Part shown: one piece after another, positions 18,416 to 25,627 of the stretch
How the letters are laid out: each line of letters opens with the position of its first letter
How positions within the stretch are numbered: the stretch's first letter is position 1
Assembly (NCBI GenBank): GCA_002104905.1
Contig: MCFE01000927.1
Coordinates: 1 to 25,627 of the forward strand
Reading direction: 5' to 3'
Origin: Basidiobolus meristosporus CBS 931.73
Lineage: Eukaryota > Basidiobolomycota > Basidiobolomycetes > Basidiobolales > Basidiobolaceae
Length of the DNA: 25,627 nt
Made by a program: the position numbers and the translations under genes
The notes under the pieces: generated by a model
Told to the model about the DNA's origin: nothing
The model's database searches: none
What the model saw: the letters and a program-made list of their open reading frames with translations, nothing else

Positions 18416-19300
18416 ATGACTTACTCATCTGAATGGTCTTTTCTCATCAATCCCATCACTACCACTGGATTTCCTTTTGACACACTGGAGGAGATCTATT
18501 CCAAGTACTGTGGACCATCAACCCCAATCTACTCAAGGAGATCCCTTGTTAAGCTTCTCTGCTATTACAAGAACTATTGCCCTACAAGGTTTCATCCCAC
18601 CATCCATGGCAACAAAAGTCCTAGAAGCTTTCATTCCCAGCTGACAGCAATGGAGAACCACCTTGCAGAGGGTATGAATGACTTAGAGCAAGCTTGGAAT
18701 ACTAGGTTCAGAAGCTCCAATAGACTTCCATATCCCAGAGTGTTCAGCAACAGGTTCCATATCAGGAGTATTTTGGATACCTTCCCAGTGAGGATTAACA
18801 GACCTTCTAGAGGGCAGAGGCACTTTTATTCTGGCAAGTACAAGGCACACTGTGAGAAGTTTCAAGCACTGTCTGACATTGAGGGTAACATCATCTGGTT
18901 TAGTGGGCCATTTGCTGGAAGTAGGCATGACAAAGCACTCTGGGTAGAGAATCATCCTGAATTCAGTAGAGGGGAGAAATGTATGGCAGACTTAGCCTAT
19001 ATAGGAGAGGATTGTCAGAGATTAGGATGTATTACAGCTTATAGGAAGCCAAGGAATGGTGTGCTTAGCAGGAAGCAGAAGCTCTACAATGAGATATTTA
19101 ATCATTTCAGAGTAAGGGTAGAGCACACATTTGGATATCTGAAGAGACTCAGCATATTGGCAGGTAAATACAGAGGAAAGTCATATATAGGAGAAAACAG
19201 CAGATTAGGTAAAATAGTTAAGATACTTATCAATGCACAGTATGTTCATACAAGAAGACATCCACTGAGAGAAATGTGTCTGGAGCATTATGAAGAGTAA
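18416..19300 (+). CDS. Harbinger DDE transposase/nuclease, intact, 294 aa
   Basis: This open frame runs from ATG 18416 to TAA 19298-19300 and fits the DDE_Tnp_4 (Harbinger nuclease) family, which cuts and joins the element's ends in the nucleus. The N-terminal ~75 residues (PFDTLEEIYSKYC, RRSLVKLLCYYKNY) form a likely helical DNA-binding part. The catalytic core has D121 in DTFPVRINRP, then YSGKYKAHCEKFQAL, D172 in GSRHDKALW, the conserved MADLAY patch around D192, and E236 in RVEHTFGYLKR. At 294 residues it is somewhat shorter than many family members but has all core motifs. The ATG is chosen because the upstream in-frame extension in copy 1 starts only at TTG and is not conserved. Copy 1 carries a one-base deletion at the same gene. 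Confidence 0.93.
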   Translation: MTYSSEWSFLINPITTTGFPFDTLEEIYSKYCGPSTPIYSRRSLVKLLCYYKNYCPTRFHPTIHGNKSPRSFHSQLTAMENHLAEGMNDLEQAWNTRFRSSNRLPYPRVFSNRFHIRSILDTFPVRINRPSRGQRHFYSGKYKAHCEKFQALSDIEGNIIWFSGPFAGSRHDKALWVENHPEFSRGEKCMADLAYIGEDCQRLGCITAYRKPRNGVLSRKQKLYNEIFNHFRVRVEHTFGYLKRLSILAGKYRGKSYIGENSRLGKIVKILINAQYVHTRRHPLREMCLEHYEE

Positions 19301-19395
19301 ATAAAGCAAGGAAAGCACTATTCTGAGCAACATAAGTAAGATTGAGTAAAATTACCAGTAACTGTATCATACCACTGGCATCATGGTAGAAATTA

Positions 19396-19466
19396 TAGTG
19401 CCAGATAGTGCCGTAGAGTGCCAGATTGATCCGGCACTATAAACCGGCTGGCACTATGTGGCACTA
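19396..19466. promoter_or_regulatory. Subterminal repeat array, right end of copy 2
   Basis: TAGTGCC occurs at 19396 and 19406 and GAGTGCC at 19416 (10-bp steps). Inverted GGCACTA occurs at 19433, 19450 and 19460. All three inverted copies are perfect here, whereas copy 1 has one degenerate. They are likely transposase or accessory-protein binding sites by analogy with other DNA transposons. Confidence 0.6.
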
Positions 19467-19472
19467 TCCAAC

Positions 19473-19483
19473 GGAACAAGTCT
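19473..19483 (-). repeat. Right terminal inverted repeat, Harbinger copy 2
   Basis: GGAACAAGTCT is the inverse of 16072-16082 and is followed by the ACT duplication at 19484-19486. Confidence 0.88.
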
Positions 19484-19486
19484 ACT

Positions 19487-20700
19487 GATTACCCACACAT
19501 TGGGGCTGCTAAGCTTCTTAATGCCATTTGTATAGGTATCTCCATGTGTACATCTGTCCTCAGTATTTTTCAACCCTTCCTTTCAGTCTGCCATGTGCCA
19601 ACTTTTGACATCCATGACACACTTGAAGGTAATATTCTTGATGAGATTGGGTTATGGTAGTACTTGAAACTTGACTTGTCTTCCTATTTCCCCACACATT
19701 TGCTCCATAGGAAACTCCCAAAAGGTGAAGTAAGGTCCAATATTCTCAGCACACAAAGCAAGATGGAGTAGCAAATATGCACATTAGTAGCAGAGATGTA
19801 TGCATTCAGCTTTATGTTTGTAATATAGCTGCTTAAGCCCAGTCACAAACTCTTTGCACAAAAGCTGTATATGCATGGCATTGGCATTGGTGATCAGCTT
19901 ATGAATAAATATTCCTGCAATGTCCCCATATGATTCCCAATGCTTCCAATGTACTCCTGATAGAATTGGATTTAGAAGGCCACTTGATAAATAAATATCT
20001 AATTCATCCAGTCTTTGCATTTGTATTGTTGCATATGCATATGAATGTTGATTGGAGCCAGTGAGTAGTGCTTAGGGTAGCAGATACTCTGTAATATCTT
20101 GCCAACTCTTTCAAATTTTTCCAGCATCTCAAGGGGCTCATTGAGCTTGAAATGCCCCATAAACAACTTGGTCTTTAGTATAAGGATATTGGTGAAAAGC
20201 AAATGCATTGCTCACAGTGGAATGCTTTTGCTTCATCAGATACCCTCTATCTTAAGTATCTCTGGTTTCCAATTAATCTCATATTCTGGCCAATAACTTA
20301 TAGCTTGCTAACTTTGCTGCAATCACATGCAGACTTCTGCATGTTCTCTTGGTGGAAAGATGCTGTTCTTAGTGTTAGTGTTTGGGTAAAAATAATGTGT
20401 GTAAGTTTTGTAGTAAGTCCCCTGGATCTCACACATTTGAAAGCAATACCAATCATTGTGCCCAGAAAAGCTGGCTATCTTGCTGATGGCTGGGGTATCT
20501 CCAAATGCATATAATAATATGTGCTTTGACATGACAGCCATTTACTGTTATCTCACTGGAAAGTATTCAAGATTCCTCCCGCATGATGGGTGAAGCACAG
20601 GGGCTGCTTAGTAAGAAGATGAACAACTATATTTCACACTCTGCAGCCAAGTGTAGGTCTGCTCAGCCTCCCTGGCATGCTAAGGCATTATTTGCCACTA
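19487..20700 (-). pseudogene. CACTA/Tnp2-type transposase fragment, copy A
   Basis: In minus order the pieces are LLYAFGDTPAISKIASFSGH with a CX2C (CFQMCE), YYKTYTHYFYPN, MHLLFTNILILKTKLFMGHF, LNEPLEMLEKFERVGKILQS, YKCKDWMN, LSSGLLNPILSGVHWKHWES and HKLITNANAMHIQLLCKEF. They end with a FTFWEFPMEQMCGEIGRQ motif near 19700. These follow the layout of fungal Tnp2/CACTA transposases, where the last motif is the W-x-FPMER-x-CG block. At least four frame breaks make it non-functional. It is repeated in inverted orientation at 23188-24284. Harbinger copy 2 abuts it on the left, with the ACT duplication. Confidence 0.7.
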
Positions 20701-20710
20701 ATGGCTCAAT

Positions 20711-20736
20711 GTGGCACTATCCAATGGAACAAGCCT
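20711..20736 (-). repeat. Orphan Harbinger-type terminus
   Basis: These 26 bases match the last 26 bases of Harbinger copy 1 (8592-8617) with one mismatch (AAGCCT for AAGTCT), in the same orientation. A GGCACT motif lies in it, but the upstream 10-bp repeat array is absent and no matching left end is visible nearby. It separates CACTA copy A from the truncated gypsy RT. Confidence 0.7.
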
Positions 20737-20740
20737 TAAA

Positions 20741-21430
20741 GCTTCACACTATATGTAGATAACCACAAATTGGTTAAGGTGCTCATGGAATATATCATTC
20801 ATCAGGTGTTGAAAAGTCAGCTGAGGCATTGGTGAGGCCAAAGGACATAACTTTTTACTCAAAGTGACCATATCTTGTCCTGAAGGCAGTTTTCCATTCA
20901 TCACCAGGCTTGATCCTTACAAGGTTATAAGCTCCTCTGAGGTCGGTTTTAGTAAATAATTGGGCAGCAGAGAGCTGATCCAACAGGGTATTGATCCAGT
21001 GCAAAGGGTACTGGTTCTTGATTGAGATCTTAATCAGTGCGCAGAAGTCTAAACACATTCTTAGAGTACCTTCCTTTTTTTTGACAAAGAGTATTGGGCA
21101 ATCAGCTGGGGGCTTGGAAAACTGAATAAACCTCTCTGGAGGTTTTCTTGGATATAGCAGTGGAGTTCTCTCAACTCAGGTTGCAAGAGGTTGTGGATAG
21201 GGCCAAAAGGTGGGGGTTTTCCAACTTCAAGGTCAATGGGACATTAATAGAGTCTATGTGCTGGGAGTAGGTCTGCTTTCTTCTTATCAAAGTTATGGGC
21301 AAACTCTTGATACTGGCAGGTATTCCATTGGAGGGGGTTCCTTCAGTGATGATGGGCTCATGGGTCTGGAGTAGCTGGGGAAAAAATACTTCTTCACCTG
21401 AGAAGTCAGGTACTTTCACAGAGTTGACCT
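20741..21430 (-). pseudogene. Gypsy RT, truncated before the active-site Asp pair
   Basis: Readable motifs are [60 protein letters not shown] (first catalytic Asp), [14 protein letters not shown], then a stop and VMSFGLTNA. After a frameshift the frame continues to FVVIYI and ends where the Y-x-D-D box should complete. The following bases belong to other sequence that leads into the orphan Harbinger end. The N-terminal part (21419-21171) is open but separated by a stop at 21171-21173. Confidence 0.85.
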
Positions 21431-21464
21431 GATGAACTCTGAGGAATATCAGAGTTTTGGTCTT

Positions 21465-21788
21465 TCAGTTGATAGCTGGGTTATGGTGACTAAGCCAGGG
21501 GCTTCCAAGGACTATGGGGTAGTGGGGGGAGTTGATGATGTTGAAGGCCATTATCTTATGGTGGCCAGTACTGGACAGCTGGAGTAGACATGTCTCACAG
21601 GTAACAGCACTAGAGGAAAGGGATCTTCCATCCATGACTTCTACTTGGAGAGGGCAGGATTTCAGGATGGTGGGAATTTTGTGCTTCTGGGCAAAGAACT
21701 GGTCAATGAAGCAGGAGGAAGCACCAGTTTCTATGAGGGCAAGGACATGGACAGGACTGAACTCAGGGATATGGATGTTGACAGGCAT
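21465..21788 (-). pseudogene. Gypsy retropepsin-type protease domain
   Basis: The open minus frame reads VLALIETGASSCFIDQFFAQ, then LQVEVMDGRSLSS and a closing YPIVLGSPWLSHHNP. The active-site triplet normally D-S/T-G is E-T-G here, because the codon is GAA, which should abolish catalysis. The domain length (~105 residues) is normal. It is preceded by gag and followed after a stop by the RT linker. Confidence 0.85.
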
Positions 21789-22870
21789 TCATGAGGACTG
21801 GTTGGATTTGGTAGCAAGTGATGTTTCTTGAGTGTGTTGAATTTTCATTGGAGGATCAAGTTGCAAGCCTGTCATTGTGACTGGACACTGGAGTTTCCCA
21901 ACAATTCTGGAGAAGGCTGTTCAATGGACAATTGCAGGAATTTGATGCTGGACCTCTTGTTGGGGCAAGACTTGGCATGTGGCCTTATTAGCCACAGTAC
22001 AGACAGAGTTTGCCTGCTGATGTCTAGATCTTTCTTTGTTTGTAAGTCTCTTGTATTTGGCACAGTCAATTTGCATAGGATCATTTGGCTTAGTACTGGG
22101 TGACTGGATTACTAGGAAGGAGACTGGCTGATAAGTATGTCAGAACTTTTGTTTTGTCTGGAAAAGGCAATTGTGATATTGGCTTGCTTGATGTATTGCT
22201 TCACCCAAGGTAGATGGGTCAGGGAGTGTAAGTAGTAGGCCACTGACTTCATCATTGAGTCCATCTTGAAACTGACTGATTAGGGCAGCATCACCCCAAG
22301 GGCTCAAGCCACTGGCTAGAAGCTGAAATTTGGAAGCATAGGCAGATGCAGGTCTGTCTCCTTACTTCAAGTTCTTGATCTTGTTGGCAGTAGCTCTGGC
22401 CTGGTTGATGTTGCCAAACATTAGCTCTATTTCTGTAAGCAAGGCATTGTAGTCACTAAGTAGAGGGAAGTTGGCTTCCACCAAGAGGGAGAATTACTTC
22501 TGGGCAGTTCCAGTGAACAGGTTAGAGATATAATCATTTTTGCTTGATCTATTGGGAACCAATTGGGTTGTGGCAACAAGTGGTGTTTGACTATGTTGAT
22601 GAAACCTTGGAACCCATTTTGGGAGCCATTGAGCTTTGTAGTGGAGGTGATCTTGGGATCATGGTGGGAGGGAGTATGTCTAGGTTGTTGAGTATTTTGG
22701 CTCTGAAGCAGAACAACAGTGTTTTTGAGATCTGGATTGTCTTGTTGCAGCTGGGTAAAGGCAGCCATGACACTTTCAAGCTTGTACTCTGGACTGGACA
22801 TGTTGGGGTTGCAGGAGGTGGAGAGGTTTCTCGAGCCTGCTCAGAAATACTGGATACTACTAGCTAATAT
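21789..22870 (-). pseudogene. Gypsy gag (broken)
   Basis: On minus the frame starts near SISEQARE and ATG 22801 (MSSPEYKLESVMAAFTQLQQ), with a coiled N-terminal helix (ending LKNTVVLLQSQN). After several frameshifts the capsid pattern is clear: ASAYASKFQLLASGL, ALISQFQDGLNDEVSGLLL and STLGEAIHQASQYHNCLFQ. A possible zinc-knuckle area near 22000-21950 has only scattered cysteines. The protein is non-functional in this copy. Confidence 0.8.
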
Positions 22871-22986
22871 GAGGGTAATAAGGCCACTTGTTTGTCAAGA
22901 ATACAAATATTGAGCCACAATCCCCAATTTTGAATAAGTTAGCATCACTTCAGAAGGTACTAGCTTCAACATCCAATGATAAATAT

Positions 22987-23187
22987 TATACTAAAGCTTC
23001 CAATACTGTAACAACTGTAAACTTCACCAGCAGGGCAATAAAGAGAATGCAGCTTTGGCTAATAATTTTACAAAGATGAAGTATCTATGCCTTCAGAGAA
23101 CAACACTAGGGAAAGATCCAGAGTGATATTTACAGTAGGTATTCCTTTATAAGTTCTTCTCAAGAACTTTAGGTAGTAGGCAGAGAC
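22987..23187 (-). repeat. Partial gypsy LTR, block A
   Basis: This stretch corresponds to the 3' portion of the 24416-25233 LTR. AGCTTTAGTATA here aligns with AGCTTTAGTACA there, and GTAACAACTGTAAACTTCACC with CAAAACAACTGTAAACTCCAC. The match is lost near 23187, where CACTA copy B begins with TTTTTCTGGGCACAATGAAT. The U3 part is missing. Confidence 0.65.
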
Positions 23188-24284
23188 CTTTTTCTGGGCA
23201 CAATGAATGGTATTGCTGTCAAATGCATGAGATCCAGGGGACATACTCCATCACTCACACACATTATTATTACCCAAACACCAGCACTAAGAACATCATC
23301 TTCCCACAGAGAAAACATACAGAAGTCAGCATGCAAATGCAGCAAAGTTGGCAAGCTAAAAGCCATTGGCCAGAATATGGAATCAATTGGAAACCAGAGA
23401 TACATAAGATAGAGGGTTTCTGTTTGAGCAAAAGCTTTCTGCTGGAAGCAATGCATTTGCTTTTCAACAATATCCCTATACTGATGACCAAGTTGTACAT
23501 GGGGCATTTCAAGCTAAATTAGCCCTTTGAGATTCTGGAGAAATTTGAAAGAATTGGCAAGATATTACAGAGTATCTGCTACACTAAGTACTTCTCACAG
23601 GCTCCATTCAATATTGATATTCATATGAGACAATACAAATGCAAAGACTGGATGAGCTGGATATGTATTTATTCAAGTGGCATTCTGAAGCCATTCCTAC
23701 CTAGAGTACATTGGAAGCATTGGGAGTCATATGTGGACATTGTAGGGATATTTATCCAGAAGCAGATCACCAATGCCAACTTGACGCATCTATAGCTGTT
23801 GTGCAACATGTTTGTGACAGGATTTGAGTGACTATAATCCAAGCATAAAGCTGAATGTGTAGATCTCTGCTGCTACTGTATCATTTCTCTACTCCATCTT
23901 GCATGGTGTGTGGAGAATATTGGGTCTTGCTTCACCTTTTGGGAGTTTCTTATGGAGCACATGTGTGGGGAGATAGGATGATTAGTCAAGTTGAAGGTAC
24001 TGCCATATCCCAATCTTATCAAGAATATCACCTTCAAGTCTGTCATGGATGTGATAAGTTGGCACATGGAGGACGGACAGGAAGAGTTGGAAAATACTGA
24101 GGATAAATGTGCACATGGTGACACCTATACCTATGGCATTAAGAAGCTATGCAGCCCCAATGCATTGTGGTGGTGTATAGGCCCAAGGGAGAGATACGTC
24201 CAGCACTTCTCAAGTGTTTTGAGTGTGGGGTGCTCACTGGGTGCAATAACCACTGGCAAAAGCTTGCTAGGAATACTTGGGTTC
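23188..24284 (+). pseudogene. CACTA/Tnp2-type transposase fragment, copy B
   Basis: This is the plus-strand counterpart of copy A. Its motifs are MHEIQGTYSITHTHYYYPN, NWKPEIHKIEGFCL, LLEAMHLLFNNIPILMTKLY and MGHFKLN (an open frame at 23223-23522). Then in shifting frames come VHWKHWESYVDIVG, LLHLL, TFWEFLMEHMCGE and NLIKNITFKSVMDV, and finally IKKLCSPNALWWCIGPRERY (24138-24197). The fragment starts mid-protein at FSGHN and extends about 150 bp further downstream than copy A. Many frameshifts mean it cannot make a transposase. Gypsy leader sequence follows at 24285. Confidence 0.7.
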
Positions 24285-24415
24285 TGTCTCTAATCTAATG
24301 TGAAGGGGAATAAAGCCACAAGCTTGTCAAGGGAAAACAATTGAGCTACAATCCCCAACTTAGTTGGCATCTTAACAAAAGTATGTGCTGGGTTCAGTGT
24401 CCTTTGAGATGACAA
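24285..24415 (-). other. Gypsy leader and gag start, block B
   Basis: Just downstream (minus) of the LTR, this stretch matches 22860-22986 of block A, including TTGGGGATTGTAGCTCAA against TTGGGGATTGTGGCTCAA and the gag beginning near 24285. The primer-binding site should lie at TTGTCATCTCAAAGGACACT (24396-24415), but I could not assign its tRNA. Confidence 0.55.
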
Positions 24416-25233
24416 TGTACTAAAGCTTCCAAAGTCAAAACAACTGTAAACTCCACAAGCAGGGACTTGATAAGAATGCAGCTGTGGTCAATGATTACAA
24501 AGACAGAAAAGTATCTTTGCCTGTACAAGAACAAACTTGGGAAAGAATCAAATATAATAAAAGATACCTACTCTGAGTATTCCTCACAAGTAATGCCTTC
24601 AAGATCAGTTGGCTGTCAGCATGGTTTCTTGGGAGTGTCCTGTGGTTGGAAGTTCAGGTAGCAGCAGGTAGCAGTGATCACACTAATCAACAAGTTGGTA
24701 TATTGATAAAAGGGATGATGATTTATTGTTGAGGGATAGCCTCCCTTATATACTTTTCTTACTGGCTAAGTGATTACTAGTCATGGTGTTCCAGAAGGTT
24801 CTGGATATCAGTAGAATTCTTAATGACATCAGAATGACCTACAAATGTTCTAAGTAGGTGCCGGAAGGTTCTGAGAGGCACAGCACATCCAACTAATCAG
24901 GAATTAGTATTCTGAAACCTGTGTAACATAGGGATACCATATATGGTATGGAAGTGGTAGGGATGGTGACACAGGCTGATCAGGTGTCATGGGTACTGGC
25001 ACGGGTACTTGCCTAATATAGAAGCCCTTATAGCTAGTAATCTTACATAAAGTGAGGGGTAACTTATGCAATAAGGTAAGCAGGTGTGATAGTCAACCGG
25101 CTTATGTGATAGTACTGATCAGGTAAGACAAATGGGATGAAACTAAAATAAGTGTAGTAGAGATATAGGGAAGTAGAAAATATGGGAATGAGCACATCTG
25201 TCAGTGGGTGTCACTGTCACCCTACTACATACA
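24416..25233 (-). repeat. Gypsy LTR, block B (818 bp)
   Basis: On minus it begins TGTATGTAGTAGGGTGACAG right after a polypurine tract and ends AGCTTTAGTACA, giving TGTA...TACA ends. A TATA box lies about 480 bp in. The 3' portion matches 22987-23187. Both boundaries are supported: integrase and polypurine tract on one side, leader on the other. Confidence 0.8.
24742..24755 (-). promoter_or_regulatory. TATA box of the gypsy LTR
   Basis: AAGTATATAAGGGAGG on minus is a good TATA element in the middle of the LTR, where the U3/R boundary is expected. The partial LTR of block A lacks this region. Confidence 0.6.
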
Positions 25234-25246
25234 CCCCCCTCTCAGC
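25234..25246 (-). other. Polypurine tract, gypsy block B
   Basis: GCTGAGAGGGGGG on minus immediately precedes the LTR's TGTATG and follows the end of the integrase region. Confidence 0.75.
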
Positions 25247-25627
25247 TTTGAGCTTGGGTCAAAGAAAACTAATCTTGATGTGCAAAATTCCTATGCTTGA
25301 ATAACTTAAGTTGGTTTCCTGCAACTGGTGCTCTCAACTGGGTGTTGTCAAGCTTGGATATGTAATAAACTTCCATTTCCAATCACTTTGGAAATGAGGT
25401 AGAGGCCAGTCCATTTGTTGTCAAACTTCCAACTCCATTGTTTGTCCAAGGTGGAATCATAGAGTAATACTGGATCTCCTAGAGATAGCGGTGTTGGTCT
25501 TGTTGGGTGTGATTTGTCAAAAGAGCACCTTGTTTTTCAGTTGTGTATCCTTAAGTTGTTCAGCAGCTCTGCTGATATTCAAGTCATGGTGGATCAAGTT
25601 GTTGTATGCAAGTTGCAAGGAGGTCCT
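25247..25627 (-). pseudogene. Gypsy integrase C-terminal region, cut by right window edge
   Basis: Minus translation shows the family's C-terminal pattern: LSLGDPVLLYDSTLDKQWSW, KFDNKWTGLYLISKVIGNGS and, after a frameshift, SKLDNTQLRAPVAGNQLKLF, close to the polypurine tract. Several frameshifts and stops make it non-functional. The catalytic core lies beyond position 25627. Confidence 0.8.

Larger units (their letters stand above)
16072..19483 (+). mobile_element. PIF/Harbinger DNA transposon, copy 2
   Basis: The element is 3412 bp, with AGACTTGTTCC inverted repeats (11 bp perfect; the next two bases differ at the right end) and an ACT target duplication. It has the same two-gene divergent layout as copy 1. 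The transposase (18416-19300) is open and complete, but the accessory ORF has two stops. Differences from copy 1 are mainly C/T and G/A at CpG sites in the left two thirds, plus about 24 bp extra near 16194-16217 and a 15-bp in-frame deletion in the accessory ORF. Confidence 0.93.
20737..23187 (-). mobile_element. Truncated Ty3/gypsy retrotransposon, block A
   Basis: On minus the order is partial LTR (23187-22987), leader, gag, protease and RT, ending inside RT at about 20750. RNase H, integrase and the 3' LTR are missing. It is flanked on both sides by inverted CACTA fragments. The leader and gag start are shared with block B at 24285-24415, so both belong to one family, different from the gypsy family of 9117-12958. 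Confidence 0.85.

Noticed and set aside
21532-22103. Plus-strand ORFs of about 90-100 codons
   Set aside because: They are antisense to protease and gag of gypsy block A, which carry clear motifs on minus.
1-25627. CRISPR array, tRNA, rRNA or bacterial operon
   Set aside because: No evenly spaced identical repeats with unique spacers, no cloverleaf or rRNA signature, and all recognisable proteins are eukaryotic transposon proteins.

Overview
The window looks like a heterochromatic transposon graveyard from a repeat-rich, AT-rich eukaryotic genome. It holds no recognisable host gene, no tRNA or rRNA and no bacterial-style operon. The mixture of Ty1/copia and Ty3/gypsy retrotransposons, a PIF/Harbinger DNA transposon with a second head-to-head gene, and fungal-type CACTA/Tnp2 transposase remnants suggests a filamentous fungus, most likely a basidiomycete. 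That assignment is inferred from element style, not shown directly.

Layout. 1-4749 (minus): a decayed copia element in the order gag, protease, integrase, RT, RNase H, 3' LTR. It runs off the left edge and carries a 541-bp internal tandem duplication and a truncated 5' LTR. 4750-5208 (minus): a degenerate gypsy gag piece, apparently the copia insertion target. 5212-8617: Harbinger copy 1, with 13-bp terminal inverted repeats (TIRs), a 3-bp target duplication, an intact accessory ORF on minus and a frameshifted transposase on plus. 8662-12478 (plus): a mosaic of copia gag, then gypsy RNase H-integrase-LTR, then copia RT-RNase H-LTR. 12590-13160 (minus): a gypsy LTR directly attached to a piece of RNase H. 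13750-15200 (minus): a degenerate, unrecognised coding region with an internal duplication. 15500-16068 (minus): weak remains, probably of a Tnp2-like transposase. 16072-19483: Harbinger copy 2, with an intact 294-residue DDE transposase and an accessory ORF broken by two stops. 19487-20700 (minus) and 23188-24284 (plus): two inverted copies of a CACTA/Tnp2 transposase fragment. 20737-23187 (minus): a second gypsy family (gag, protease, RT), truncated at the RT active site. 24285-25627 (minus): a third block of that type, with gag leader, an 818-bp LTR and the integrase C-terminus running off the right edge.

How the parts fit together. The only ORFs that look intact belong to the two Harbinger copies, and the lesions are complementary. 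Copy 1 keeps the accessory protein and copy 2 keeps the transposase, so the pair could in principle supply one full set of proteins acting on both sets of ends. The two copies differ mostly by CpG-type transitions, which suggests cytosine methylation of a silenced region. Everything else is relic sequence useful for ordering nested insertions.
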